Shown: positions 11,378 through 22,531, numbered from the stretch's first letter. The stretch is DNA of 64,000 bases from Symbiodinium natans (GCA_905221605.1 CAJNDS010001458.1:615001-679000), one strand, 5' to 3'. Numbers and translations are program-made. Notes: generated by a model not told the origin, from the letters alone.

Positions 11378-11820
11378 GCCACTAGGGCCTTTCGAGGCCT
11401 CTTCATCCAGGTGATTGATTGCATGCCGGCTTTGGAGATGGCATCTCGAACGCCTCCATGCTTGATGTATGCGAATTGCGGCTCTAGCTGAGAGCGCTCC
11501 AGGAGAGCATCGGACATGCGTGACTTCACTTTGCACGCGAGGATCTTGCCTGGGACACGAATAATTAACACCGATGGGACGGAGGTTCTTCATTGAAGTA
11601 GGCGGTTTGCCAGGCTTCGGCAGCCAGGCCACACGAGGGTATTTGAGATGATGAAAGCTCAGATCCCGAGGTTTCGTTGTTGATGAAGTCGACTAGACGC
11701 TGATTGGCTGCATCATTAAGACGTCTCCAAGCTGCGACTGTGGGAGAGTCACGTGGCGCTGCTTTGCCCACCGGAATAGTACTTACCTGCCCTTTGTAGG
11801 CGTCTTTAGTGGACTCGGGG
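11378..11820 (-). pseudogene. Frameshifted LINE reverse-transcriptase fragment
   Basis: Three minus frames in succession give the N-terminal part of a LINE RT: RRLNDAANQRLVDFIN (frame 1, from about 11820), then VAWLPKPGKPPTSMKNLRPI (frame 2), then PGKILACKVKSRM and PQFAYIKHGGVRDAISKA (frame 3). Known: the L-P-K-P-G-K...N-L-R-P-I-G and P-Q-F-A-Y...G-x-x-D-A-I motifs are standard in dinoflagellate LINEs. Two frameshifts, no catalytic box and truncation at telomere-type repeat near 11378 mark it as dead. It sits in an intron of the ASH gene. Confidence 0.75.
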
Positions 11821-12035
11821 GCTGAGGAGTTCAGCCTTCAGGGACTCCGGGTTGAGGGGTTGAGGGCTTTCATAAGGTGGAGCAGGCTGGGGTTTATGGC
11901 TAAGGAGATTGGGGTTCAGGTTCAGGGTTTGGAGGTTAGGATTTAGGGTTTGGGGCACAGGGGTTAGGGATTGGGGTTTAGGGATTGCGGTACTACAAGG
12001 ATGGCGCCTCAAAACCTCTGCAAAAAGACTCCTAT

Positions 12036-12085
12036 ACATATGACCATCTTAACGCCAATAAGGGAAGATACAAATAACCCAGGGC
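12036..12085. repeat. Dispersed repeat I
   Basis: TGACCATCTTAACGCCAATA; related copies at 60690-60735 (TGACCCTCTTAAACCCAATA) and 63305-63350. Confidence 0.65.
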
Positions 12086-12239
12086 AGTTATCAGTTTTGT
12101 CGGGCTTAGGCTTCCCCGTAACCCTAAACCCTAAACCCTAAACTTTAAACCCCAAACCCTAAACCCCAAACCCTAAACCCCATGTCCGGCAGGCCAAGCA
12201 CGAACCCAAAGCTTCCATGATTGTCACCTTTGGAAACCT

Positions 12240-12383
12240 TAATTGGAGGTTCATGGTACTTATTAACCAATAATAACTGTACTTATAACCGACGTTTAAG
12301 ACCCTTAAGTGCCCTAGTCTGGCTAAAAGTATAGTTATACGTACAGTTACAATTTGTAAATAAGTACCATGAACCTCCAAGTA
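12240..12383. repeat. Fold-back element family A
   Basis: 144 bp; long imperfect palindrome, intact arms. Confidence 0.88.
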
Positions 12384-12621
12384 AAGGCCCACCTTTTCTA
12401 TACGCTTTGGTGGTGAAGCCCGAAGCCCTTGTAGGCTTCACAAGAAACTGACAAAGGTAGGGTTGGTAGCTGACAAAAGATAGGTTTTAGGGCTCTCAAG
12501 TTCTTAAAGTATACCGAGATCCTTGAACCTAATTACAACACCAAAAAGCACCATCAATCCCTTCTACACCCACCACTCCCCCCAAGCTAGACCGCATCAT
12601 CCACAAATCACTAACCCCCGT

Positions 12622-12810
12622 CTACTAGTTGCCTAGAACCCCCAAAAACCATGAATATAAAAAAAGGCATCTATATATATATATATAGATATATATATAT
12701 ATATATATGTATGTTCTTCCTTATAACTTATATAAAGGTAGTATAGGGACAATTATGTTTTCTTTCTTTGTTTTTGTTGTTTTTGTGGGGGTTCTTTAAG
12801 CAAAGAGAAG
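12622..12810. repeat. Fold-back element family C with (TA)n centre
   Basis: CTACTAGTTGCC.GAACCCCC to GGGGGTTCTTTAAGC; the loop holds a TA microsatellite. Confidence 0.75.
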
Positions 12811-13392
12811 AAAAAAGGCCGTCCGCATGGGTTGGGTCTTCGCCCGGCTTAGGGTCTCGAGGGTTCCAGGCTTCAGGCAAAGAGGAAAGAAGTCCAGCTC
12901 TTTGCTGCTCAGTTTGTTGGTGGTGTAGGGTTTAGGGCTTAGGGTTTTTTGGGTCTATAGGGTCTGGGGTTTAGGGTTAGGGTTTAGAGTTTAGGGACCA
13001 AAGAGAAAAGGAGCCCAAACGTCTGAAAAGAAGCAGGGCCGGGAACATCACTGGTAAGGGACTAAAGGAATAACAGGTTGTCGACCCCTTGAAGGCCCTA
13101 TTTTAAAATGGAAACCTTCATGTGCTTCGAACACGCCTTTATGATTCTAAACATATAGGCAACCTACAAACAGGTACGACGTTGAAGCCTATACCCTAAA
13201 CCCTGAACCCTCCCCCGCGCCCCCCCGAATCCAGAAATAAAGACGTGTCGTGTCTCTCCAGGTAGACCCCTAAACCCTCAACCGCTGAAACTCCTAAAAC
13301 ACCTCAAATAGCCCCCAAAGCCCGAAACCCTAAACCCTAAACCCTAAACCCTAACCCAAAGCCCTGAAGCCTAATCCCCCCAAAAGCTCTGC

Positions 13393-13430
13393 CTGGAGAC
13401 CGTAAGGCGGTTGGCCACGGAGATATGGAC
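13393..13430 (-). CDS. Candidate exon, 38 nt
   Basis: Acceptor CCAG|G at 13430, donor TCCAG|GC at 13393. Reads VHISVANRLTVS. Confidence 0.66.
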
Positions 13431-13434
13431 CTGG

Positions 13435-13830
13435 TTTAGGGGTTAGGGGCTAGGGTTTAGGGTTTAGGGATTAGGGTTTAGGGTCTGCCGTCTAGCCTCG
13501 ATGTAGGGTTTAGGGTTTAGGGTTTGGGGTTTGGGGTTTAGGGTTTAGGATTTAGGGTTTAGGGTTTAGGCTTCTGGGTTTAGGGTTTAGGGTTTGGGGT
13601 TTGGGGTTTTTGGTTTGGGGTTTGGGGTTTGGGGCTTAGGGTGGGGGCTCCTGCGGCTGGGCATCTCGGGCCTGATCAAGGGTAGAGAGGATTCAGTTTA
13701 GGGTTTAGGGTTTAGGGTCTAGGGTCTAGGGTCTAGGGTTTAGGGTTTAGGGTTTAGGGTTTAGGGTTTAGGGTTTAGGGTTTAGGGTTTAGGTTTAGGG
13801 TTTAGGGTTTAGGGTTCAGGCTTCAGGGTT
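13435..13830 (+). repeat. Telomere-type TTTAGGG blocks
   Basis: Three runs separated by 25 to 60 bp of unique sequence, with TTTGGGG-rich parts. Confidence 0.93.
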
Positions 13831-13849
13831 TAGGTTGGGATGTTCCCCC

Positions 13850-13900
13850 TTATACTAACAGCTCTCAATGAGCAGTATGATAGATCCCTGTCAAGGGTAC
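13850..13900. repeat. Fold-back element family G, half copy
   Basis: Left arm only: TGTTCCCCCTTATACTAACA. Confidence 0.7.
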
Positions 13901-14065
13901 AGGGTTCCAAGGTTTAGGTTTAACGGCTTCAACTACACCCCCAATTGAAACCCAAGAAAGCACCATGCTTTTTCATTCTTCCGCGGGTCTTTTGCCTAAC
14001 AAAATAGACCAATACTTCTAAGGAGACGACTCTTCAAGGGATTCAAGGCTCGGGCAGCTGCTTAC

Positions 14066-14084
14066 GCATTCCAGGGCTTTTGGC
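14066..14084 (-). CDS. Possible 19-nt micro-exon
   Basis: Acceptor GCCAG|G at 14084 and donor TGC|GTAAGC at 14066. Reads AKSPGM. Too short to be sure. Confidence 0.28.
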
Positions 14085-14351
14085 CTGGCGGGTGCCTAAA
14101 TTCCGAAGCCTTGGACCCCAAAACCCTAAAGCCATAAAGCCATAAACCCTAAACCCTATGGCTCCAGGAACTCTTCTTAAAGGGTTTTTGGGCCCAAATG
14201 CATTCTCGCTATGTGAGGGTCTTGGGCTATGTTGAACCTAAGGGTTAGCCCTCAACCCTAAACCCAGAAGCCTAAACCCTAAACCCTAAACCCTAAACCC
14301 TAAACCCCAAACCCCAAACCCTAAACCCTAGACCCTAAACCATAGCCCCGC

Positions 14352-14403
14352 CAGAGCCGATCCGAGTGCCATGGCTGGTGCTGTCGGCCCCCGCCCGGTT
14401 CGC
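14352..14403 (-). CDS. Candidate exon
   Basis: Acceptor CGAG|G at 14403, donor TCTG|GC at 14352. Reads ANRAGADSTSHGTRIGS. CCCTAAA left, TTTAGGG right. Confidence 0.53.
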
Positions 14404-15833
14404 CTCGGCACCATGTAGGGTTCGGGCCCGGGGGTTTTAGGGTTTAAGGGCTTAGAGGTTAACCCTAAACCCCAAAAATTTAGGGTTTAGGGTTTAGAGG
14501 GTTTAGGGTTTAGAGGGTTTAGGGTTTAGAGGGTTTAGGGTTTAGGGTTTAGGGCTCAGAGGCTTAGAGGTTTCAGGTTTAGGGTTCTCGGAGCTCGAGG
14601 TTCGCTTCTTAGGGCATTTTGCTCAAAGGCTTGGAGGCTTTTTTTTCGGAAAGCGTAGCAGAAGGGCTTCCGTCTTAAAGCTTGCGATTCCAGGGGTCCA
14701 GGTGACCTAACATGTCTGGAAGCTTTGGAAGCGTCCGCGAGGCATCCGCGAAGCCTCGGCGAAGCGTCCGCGAAGCGCCCACGAGTGTCACGCACCCTAC
14801 ACCCTAAACCCTACACCCTAAACCCTAAACCCTACACCCTAAACCCTAAACCCGATGAAGCCTCTGGGTTCGCCATCTTCGTAACTGTTGCCATCGAAGC
14901 GCGGACAGTTACAAAGATGAGGCACCTGGGGTGCGCCACCTGTGGAGCTTCGTTTGGCGTTCCGCATCAAATTGTGCTGACAATTACGACCCTGAACCCT
15001 AAACCCTAAACCCTAAACCCTAAACCCCAAACCCGGTTGCGAAGATGTGGGATGTGTGGTGTGCGCTCTGTCAAGCAAAACATCCACGCGTCTTGCCACG
15101 AAATCTCGCTGTCCCCATGATTCGAACTTGCAGTGTTGCGGTGACAAAGCGCATCGCAAACATGCTGGTTTTGTGCACATCTACCTCCGGACCTAGCTTA
15201 CGCGCGAGATTTGTAGGGCTCTGCCATCTTTTACCCTCGACACTGCCATGGACCGACACGTCAGCACGATGGGTTGCACAACATCGTTGCGATACCGTTT
15301 GCATCTGTTCTGTTCGCAGTGTCCGTGACACGTATCTGCATTCAGGTTCGTAGGCCCTGTCAGGTTTCAGGTTAAGAGGTTTAGAGGTTTAGAGGTTCTG
15401 GGTAGCCCGGGCCTTGATCATGAGGGTTGTATGATATGGCCTTGGAGGTGTAGAGGGCCCGGATGCTTGACCCGAAGATGCCGAACGCCTACACCCTGCA
15501 CACCCTGAACGTTAACCCCAAAGCTGCAAAACATCTTTACCCTAAGCTCCCAAACCCTAAACCCTGAACCCTAAACCCTGAGCCCTAAACCCTGAACCCT
15601 GAACCCACTAAACCCACTAAACCCTCTAAACCCTAAACCCTAAACCTGCCTGAAGACCACGCATCCTAAACCCTCAGATCACAACCCCAGAACCAACAGA
15701 CCCCTCCTCAAACCACTAACCCCCCACCGCTGATAAATAATAAGCCGAGAGCATGCCCCCAAACCCTTTTCAGGGTTTAGGGTTTAGGGTTCAGGGTTTA
15801 GGGTTTAGGGTTTAGGGACATGGAAGGGGCCGG

Positions 15834-15890
15834 ACGTCAGAACCCTTCAAGGCAGGGGACCATATTGAGGGACCATGTACTTACCCTTAC
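15834..15890. repeat. Fold-back element family B, right half
   Basis: Matches the right half of the 4021 copy (GGGACCATATTGAGGGACCA). Confidence 0.65.
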
Positions 15891-16146
15891 AAACCTTAAA
15901 CTCAAGCCTCCAGACCCTATGAACCTTACCCCCCCCCCCCCCCGGAACCCCAGTAGAGGAGTAACGTACGGGCCACTTAGGTATATTGGGACTCTACAAG
16001 GTATAGTATCGGGGAATCAGTTTCTTTGGGTCCCTTTTAGGCGTCCCTCCTTTTTCCCTGAAGTGGAGAGACTACTTCCGGCGTGTGCCGAAGCGTTTGA
16101 AAACATAAACCCTAAACCCTAAACCCTAAACCCCTAAGCGGTGGAC

Positions 16147-16205
16147 GTGGGCTCGTGGATGTGATCCGCGTGGTATGCGAAGTACTCCACTTGCTCCCTG
16201 GAGTC
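16147..16205 (-). CDS. Candidate exon, 59 nt
   Basis: Acceptor GCAAG|G at 16205, donor CAC|GT at 16147. Reads DSREQVEYFAYHADHIHEPT. Confidence 0.66.
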
Positions 16206-16535
16206 CTTGCAGGCTTTACAGTGGTTAGGGTTCCCCTAAACCCTAAACCCTAAACCCTAAACCCAAAACCCTAAACCCTAAACCCTATAAACCCTACACC
16301 CTAAATCCTAAACCCTAAGCCCTGAGCAACCCCACTACACCCTAAATCCTAGACCCTAAGCCCTGAGAAACCCTAAAACCCCAAACCCCTTCATGAGCCC
16401 TACACCCTAAAGTCTATCGTCCCTAAACCCTAAACCCTAAACCCTAGAACCCTAAACCCTGAACCCTGAGCCCTGAACCCTGAACCCGAAACCCGAAACC
16501 CTAAACCCTAAACCCCAAACCATGATCGAAGGCCA

Positions 16536-16594
16536 GTCTGCAATATTGCAGCGGCGCCGGCTTCAGTTTCAGTCGTAGATCCATCTGAGTCCAG
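16536..16594 (-). CDS. Candidate exon
   Basis: Acceptor GCAG| at 16594. Reads LDSDGSTTETEAGAAAIL. Other frames open; donor approximate. Confidence 0.42.
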
Positions 16595-16837
16595 CTGCTT
16601 CGCTTGCCCAGACCCAAGAGTAGCCTAGGAATGAGCAGGGTGCCCTTTCTGGTTTAAGGGGCTTATAAGCGAACCTAAACGTTGGGGATGTGGGGTTGAG
16701 GGCTGAGGGTTTAGCCCCTAAATCCTAAACCCTAAACCCGAAACCCTAAACCCTAAACCCTAAACCCTAACCCTAAACCCTAAACCCTAAACTGCACGCC
16801 TCATAGGACTCCGTGATGGATTGCTGGCCATAGGCAC

Positions 16838-16876
16838 CTAGGCTCTCCAAAAACACCGAAGGCAGAACCCATCTCG
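16838..16876 (-). CDS. Candidate exon, 39 nt
   Basis: Acceptor ACCAG| at 16876, donor CTAG|GT at 16838. Reads EMGSAFGVFGEP. Confidence 0.53.
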   Translation of the reverse strand, partial: RDGFCLRCFWRA

Positions 16877-16954
16877 CTGGTGACTGTTGCTTCGGGTTCA
16901 GGGTGCAGGGTTTGGGGTTAAGGGTTCAGGGTTGAGGGTGTAGGGTGTAGGGTT

Positions 16955-16988
16955 CGAGAAGGGCGAAACCATGTCGATGTAGGGGCAC
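16955..16988 (-). CDS. Candidate micro-exon
   Basis: Acceptor AGAG|G at 16988. Reads CPYIDMVSPFS. A GT at 16969 would cut it to 19 nt. Confidence 0.38.
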
Positions 16989-17179
16989 CTCTGAGGAGCT
17001 CTCTTCACCCCTAAACCCTAAACCCTAAACCCTAAACCCTAAGACCTAAACCCCTTTGCCTGAAGGCAAAGGCAGGTGAGGGGCCTGAGAATCTGTGGCT
17101 AGGAGCTACGAGATTCAAGAGCAACCCCCGCAATAAACGGGGTGCCCTTTTTGGTTTAGAGGGGCTTCTACGGGAACCC

Positions 17180-17600
17180 CCCCCCCCCCAAAAAAAAAAG
17201 AACAATAATAATAATAATAATAATAATTTTACACAGGTTTTAATGATTTTAAAGATGTTGATAGGGCTCCCCCGCGCCCTTAAAGTTTAAATGGGCCCCC
17301 CCCCAATTCACTTTTAAAGATTTTTTATAGATTTGAAAAGGCCCCCGCCCCCCGCCCCAATTAAGCTTTAAAGATCTTAAGGGTTTCAAAGGTTTTACAG
17401 AATTTAACAGGGGGCTCCCCGTTAAAATTTAAATGTGGCCAGTTCAATACTCTAATAATAGTAATAATAATAATAATAATATATACACATATAATAAGTA
17501 AATAATAATGATAATAAGAAGAAGAAGAATAAGAATAGTAATAAATAATAATTATTATTTTTCTAATCATAATAATAAATAAAACAAAAACATTAATAAA
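17180..17600. repeat. AT-rich AAT/AATA microsatellite region
   Basis: (AAT)n at 17200-17230 and 17455-17590 with C runs between; no exon-like segment seen. Confidence 0.75.
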
Positions 17601-17740
17601 TCAGGGCCAATTCGGGGTCCGAGGCCAGGGTGTTTAGGGTTTAGAGGGCTCAGGGTTTAGGGCTTGGCCCTGGGGTTGAGAATTTGCTGGGGGTACCTTT
17701 GTAAAAGGTACGCTAGTCTTTCTTCTCCGTCCGCACATAC

Positions 17741-17790
17741 TTCCCCACGTCGCCAGTAGCTGCCAAGTACTGAATGACGCAGCATAAGGC
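17741..17790 (-). CDS. Candidate exon, 50 nt
   Basis: Acceptor ACAG|G at 17790, donor GAA|GTATGT at 17741. Reads ALCCVIQYLAATGDVG. A longer overlapping frame (LMLRHSVLGSYWRRGEVCAD) is also open. Confidence 0.6.
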
Positions 17791-18100
17791 CTGTATGCTT
17801 TGAATGGGCATCTCTACAGTTCGCGGATGTCTTTGCAATGCATTTAAGGTAGAGGTCTACTCTCGGCCTTACCTGAACCTCAAGCCTAAAAACCTGCAAT
17901 CATCGGATCCGCCCAAACCTCTCACACGCCACAGAACAGATAGAAGAGAATCTGGCGGAATGGGTTTAGGGCGTTCAGGGCATATAGGGTTCAGGGTTTA
18001 GGTTGCACGCAACACCAAAGGATTCTCTTAGCTGGGTCATGGCGCTGTGTAAACTCTGTGTAAGGCTTCGGGCCCCCTCCCCGCCCCCCGCCCCCCGCAC

Positions 18101-18143
18101 CAAGATGCAAGCTGATGTGTGTCCAGTCGAGATAGCAGGCAAT
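18101..18143 (-). CDS. Candidate exon, 43 nt
   Basis: Acceptor GCTCAG| at 18143, donor TTG|GT at 18101. Reads IACYLDWTHISLHL. Confidence 0.6.
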
Positions 18144-18215
18144 CTGAGCATGAGGGCTTGGGGATAAAGATGCATCCGCCTAAGGTTTCTTTATCACGGG
18201 TTGCCCTGCTAGCCG

Positions 18216-18333
18216 CTCTATACTACCCCCCCTAGGTTCCCCCCATAATGAAGGTTATTTAGGGACAATTAGGCCCATATAATTCAGGTTATTTAAGGGG
18301 GGAACCTAGGGGGGGGGGGGGTAGTACAGAGGG
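18216..18333. repeat. Fold-back element family E
   Basis: CTCTATACTACCCCCCCTAG to CTAGGGG...GTAGTACAGAG. Confidence 0.87.
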
Positions 18334-18494
18334 GGTTGTAGACTGTAGGGTTTAGGGTTTAGGGTTTAGGGTTTGGGAGTATGTAGGGTTTTGGGGGTTT
18401 AGGCCTGGCATGCAGTGGGCCTAAATTAAAAACCTGGCCCTAGAATTGCCCTCAACCCTGCAAACCCATGCCTCACTGACGGAAAGCCTGGGGC

Positions 18495-18675
18495 TTGGGT
18501 TTAGGGTTTAGGGTTTAGGGTTTAGGGTTTAGGGTTTAGGGTTTAGGGTTTAGGGTTTAGGGTTTAGGGTTTAGGGTTTAGGGTTTAGGGTTTAGGGTTT
18601 AGCGTTTAGGGTTTAGGGTTTAGGGTTTAGGGTTTGGGGTTTAGGGTTTAGGGTTTAGGGTTTAGGGTTTTGGGT
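18495..18675 (+). repeat. Telomere-type TTTAGGG block
   Basis: About 25 nearly perfect units. Confidence 0.95.
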
Positions 18676-18755
18676 TGGGGGTTTTTGGGGTTGGAGTTTT
18701 GGGTAGGGCTTAGAGGTTCAGACATGGGTAGCTCGCTGGACCAGGCCCCTTGTTT

Positions 18756-18870
18756 CTACTATTTGCTTAAGAACCCCCGCCTCCCAAAAAATAATATATA
18801 TATATATATATGTATATATCCTTATGAGGGCAATACCAGTCGTTTTGGGTCTTATATGTTATAGTTTGGC
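18756..18870. repeat. Fold-back element family C, decayed right arm
   Basis: Left end CTACTATTTGCTTAAGAACC; (TA)n in the loop. Confidence 0.65.
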
Positions 18871-19122
18871 ACCCTTAGAAGAAGGACCCCAAAAGGGACC
18901 CCAATCTCCAGAACTGCCAGACACCATAGTCGCATACTGAATCTACGTTGGCCAAGCCTACAGCAACAGTCCAGCAGCCTCCAGCTGACTTTCTAAACAC
19001 ACACCCTCAGCTTTGGAACACAAAACCTTAAACCCTGAACCCTGAACCCTAAACCCTAAAGCCCAAAACCTAAAACCTAAACCCTAACCCACCCACCCCG
19101 CCCCCCCCCGATGGAGCCTCAC

Positions 19123-19178
19123 CGCTTATGTCCATAGGCTCGTCGCAACAGAGGCGAAAGATGACGATGCAGTGAGAC
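19123..19178 (-). CDS. Candidate exon, ASH-like
   Basis: Acceptor GCCAG|G at 19178, donor GCG|GTGAGG at 19123. Reads SHCIVIFRLCCDEPMDIS. Confidence 0.7.
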
Positions 19179-19189
19179 CTGGCAACCCA

Positions 19190-19367
19190 CACTTGGAGGT
19201 TCATGGTACTTAGTATCCCAATTTACTACCACCTACTTGGAGGTTCAGTGGACTTTAGTAACCCAATTATAACTGCACTTAAAACCGTGTTAGGGCACTG
19301 ACGGAGCTTATAAGTGGGTTATGAGTACAGTCATAACTGGGTGAGAAGTAGCATGAACCTCCAAGCA
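19190..19367. repeat. Fold-back element family A, doubled left arm
   Basis: A partial left end (19190) precedes a full element (19234-19367). Confidence 0.83.
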
Positions 19368-19512
19368 GTCCCCAACATCGTGCGAAGGCGCGAAGTTGAA
19401 TCATTGTGTTTAGGGTTTCCGGTTTTAGGGTTTAAGGGTTTCGGGTTTTTGGGCTTAGGGTCGAGCCTTTAGGGCTTTTAGGCGTGAGGGTTTAGGACTT
19501 AGCTGAGTCCGG

Positions 19513-19596
19513 GATCGTGGGAGCTCCAATGAGAAGAGTCGCGTCTGTTATCATCTGCGATGAAGCTCGACCCCTGCAGCAGGTGCTGGCACGGGC
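19513..19596 (-). CDS. Candidate exon
   Basis: Acceptor GTAG|G at 19596, alternatives CAG at about 19573 and 19555. Reads SSQMITDATLLIGAPTIP. Donor not fixed. Confidence 0.52.
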
Positions 19597-19772
19597 CTAC
19601 TGTCAACACTCACCATGCAGCGGTAGGTGCTGGAACCATCCCGTCGAACCCCTAAACCTCACCGAAACTCATGATTCTCCAGAGTTCATGATTCTCACAT
19701 GTGACTCAGCGTCCGACCGAAACCTCAACACTCAACCCTAAACCCTATAAACCCGATCAAACCTATAACCCA

Positions 19773-19883
19773 TACTTGGAAGCCTTTTGACTTAGTAAAT
19801 AGGGCTAGTAAGGTTGGTTCTGGAGATTTAAAGCGGGTTTCTAGGGGATACGAAGCCGACTAAGTCAGTTGAGCTTCCAAGTA
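19773..19883. repeat. Fold-back element family F
   Basis: TACTTGGAAGCCTTTTGACTTA to CTAAGTCAGTTGAGCTTCCAAGTA-type ends, 111 bp. Confidence 0.86.
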
Positions 19884-19929
19884 TAAGCCCTATAAAACCA
19901 CATTATGCCGGCGTAGACCCCAAACAGTG

Positions 19930-20690
19930 AGGAGGGCCAGAAGAGGCCAAAGGAGGCCACAATTTAAGTGGCCCCTCCCAGAAGAAGCCAGAAGAGGCAG
20001 GAATTCGCGCGAAACCTCAGCGGGAGCGTGAGCATCGAAAAGCAACGGAATTCGCGTGAAACCACAGAGGGAGCGTCGAAACGAAGGCCCCGCCCCACCG
20101 CGTGCGCCGTCACCGAAACGAAGGCCCCACCCCACCGCGTAAGTGGCCCCCCCCCAGAATAGGCCAGAAGAGGCTGGAGCAAGCCAGAAAAGGCCCCAAT
20201 TCACGCGAAACCACAGCGGGAGCGTCGAAACGCAACGGAATTTGCGCGAAACCGCAGCGGGAGCCTCGAAACGAAGGGCCCGCCCCACCGCGTGCGCCGT
20301 TGCGGCCGGCAACCTATAGAATAAGTAGCCCCCCCAGAAGAGGCCTGAAGAGGCCACGAGAGGCCGGAATTCGCGCGAAACCACAGCGGGAGCATCGAAA
20401 CGCAACGGAATTCGCACGAAACCACAGCGGGAGCGTCGAACCGCAACGGAATTCGTGCGAAACCACAGCGGGAGCGTCGAAACGAAGGCCCCCCCACCGC
20501 GTGCGCCGTTACGGCCCGCAACCTAAGTGGCCAGGATGGAGCAAGCCAGAAGAGGCCGGAATTCACGCGAAACCACAGCGGGAGCGTCCGAAACGCAACG
20601 GGATTCGCGCGAAACCACAGCGGGAGCGTCGAAACGAAGGCCCCGCCCACCGCCGCGTGCGCCGTTGCGGCCGGCAACCAATTCCTTTAC
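19930..20690 (+). repeat. Complex GC-rich tandem array
   Basis: About ten degenerate copies of a 40-bp unit (GCGAAACCACAGCGGGAGCG) alternating with a spacer (CCCCACCGCGTGCGCCGT, then AGAAGAGGCC). Overlapping long frames on both strands follow from the repeat and are not taken as genes. Confidence 0.88.
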
Positions 20691-20837
20691 TGTGAACGTA
20701 AGAACTCCATGGTGCAAGCACTGTTTGGGGAAAAACCCTAACCACCCCCCCCCCCTAAACCGTAACCCCTAAACCCTAAACCCTAAACCCTAAACCCTAA
20801 ACCCGAAACCCTAAAACAGAAAGAAGCCAGGGCTGCC

Positions 20838-20912
20838 CAGGAGAAAGCTCTCCCTGGCTCGGCTCAATCTCCAGCTCGTGCTCAAAGCGGAAGAGCTTTC
20901 GTGCATCCCACC
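20838..20912 (-). CDS. Candidate exon, ASH start
   Basis: Acceptor GGCAG|G at 20912, donor CTGG|GC at 20838. Reads FRFEHELEIEPSQGELSPG, among the clearest ASH signatures here. CCCTAAA repeat left, TTTAGGG right. Confidence 0.82.
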
Positions 20913-21001
20913 TGCCGTGCGATGGGGTTTAGGGTTTAGGGTTTAGGGTTTGGGGTTTAGGGTTTCGGGTTTAGGGTTTAGGGTTTGGGGTTTGGGGTTT
21001 C

Positions 21002-21029
21002 TTTGGGGTCCTGTATGTAGTACGGCACC
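21002..21029 (-). CDS. Candidate micro-exon, 28 nt
   Basis: Acceptor CTCAG|G at 21029; phase fits the exon at 21263. Reads VPYYIQDPK. Left limit approximate. Confidence 0.45.
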
Positions 21030-21099
21030 CTGAGCCCTACAGCCCCCAAGCCCTGCCACCCACCACAAGGAGCACCCCTAGACTCCAAACCCTAAGCCC

Positions 21100-21248
21100 T
21101 ACTTGGACGTTCATGGGTAGTTTGAAGTGGGGTTACAAGTACCCTAAGTGAGGTTAGAAGTATAACTGACTTACTTATAACCCTACTCATAACACTAGAT
21201 CCTAGACCCTAAACCCTGAACCCCATAACTACCATGAACCTCCAAGTA
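21100..21248. repeat. Fold-back element family A, interrupted by telomeric repeat
   Basis: A 30-bp CCCTAAA-type insert (21194-21223) lies in the right arm between two CATAAC copies (21188-21193 and 21224-21229). Confidence 0.83.
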
Positions 21249-21262
21249 GGCCCCAGCCACAC

Positions 21263-21319
21263 GAAATGCCCGGCCTGTAGCCAAGGACGAAGTCCGAGGT
21301 GTAGTTGACCAAGATGAGC
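21263..21319 (-). CDS. Candidate exon, ASH-like
   Basis: Acceptor CTCAG|G at 21319, donor TTC|GT at 21263. Reads LILVNYTSDFVLGYRPG, the L-x-N-x-S-D motif common in HYDIN-type repeats. Confidence 0.77.
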
Positions 21320-22469
21320 CTGAGGGAGGCCAACTTGCTCCTCTTTAGGGTGTAGGGTCTAGGGTTTAGGGCTTGGGGTTTAGGGTTGGTAAGAGGATCC
21401 AGGGGACTTGCGTGCTGGCCCAAGTAGTGAGACTAGGATGCTCCGACACACTTTGCAACAGACGCTAAACCCGAAACTGTAAACCCGAAGATGGGCTGAG
21501 GGAGGGGGGGGGGGGGGGGGGGTTACCTTTTTGGTTTTATTTTATGTATTTTATTTATTTCATTTTTTTTTTTTTTTGTGGGGGGGGGGGGGGGGGGTGG
21601 GTTGTTGAACAAATCATTCGGGGAGGGGGGGGGGGTGCAGGGGCTTAGGGCTGAATAAGGGCACCCCCTACAAGCCTAGACCCTCCCGAAGGATCAATGC
21701 ACCCAGATAGCACATACTTTGGGGGGCTTCAAGGGGGTTCCTAAAGAGCTTTAGGATCCTTAGGGCCTATACCAGTAGTCCTACTGCAACGAGTACTGAG
21801 CTCCTTGCAAATTATGGCATGCGATGCTTCTTACTATTGCTACGTGGCGGCTGCCTTCGACTCTGAAGATCCAACCCGTCACCCTACAGTAAACCCTAAA
21901 CCCTAAACCCTAAACCCTATACCCTAAACCCTAAACCCTAAACCCACTACCTCAACTTCCTCGGCATACGTGCTGAACCAAACCTTATTCTAATAACTGA
22001 ATATAGTCCTAGTAGCAAAAACAACATAGAGATAAGTGGGCCGGCTGCCGGCTTGGGGTAAAGCCTACTCCCCCAAAACAACGAAACCTAAACCCGAAAC
22101 CCTAAATCCTTTTTGGTTCTAACGGGATTATACGAGAACCCCCAACCCCAAAAACAGGACATAAGGGCCTACTCCCGGTCCTAGGCAAGGATACATACTT
22201 GATTGCCGTAGTCGCGAGGAACATTCAGAGTGCACACTATCCCTAAACCCTAAACCCTAAACCCGAAACCCTAAACCCGAAACCCTAAACCCAGCTGGGC
22301 TGTAGAGGGACTCAGAGAGGGGGCTCGCGGCTTGCGTGCAACTTGGGGCTTGGGGATTTTGGGGCTGCGGGTTTAGGGGTTTCGGGGTTTCGGGTTCAGG
22401 GCTTAAGAGTTTGGAACCCTGAATCCTGAAAGAGCTTGCGGGCAGGACTTGGGGTAGGCTTCATTCCGG

Positions 22470-22531
22470 GCTCCCTGCATCTGCGCGTGCCGGGCTCTGA
22501 GCGGCACCTGCTGGAAATCCAGGAGCTCGAT
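22470..22531 (-). CDS. Candidate exon, ASH-like
   Basis: Acceptor CCGAG| at 22531. Reads IELLDFQQVPLRARHAQMQ. A GT after FQQ would give a shorter exon. Confidence 0.58.

Noticed and set aside
14725..15009. Short frames ending in NPKP or GFRV strings
   Set aside because: Such tails are translations of CCCTAAA or TTTAGGG repeat; they recur throughout and carry no evidence of coding.
19890..20772. Overlapping 60-197-codon frames on both strands
   Set aside because: Generated by the GC-rich tandem array; repeated peptides in several frames at once.
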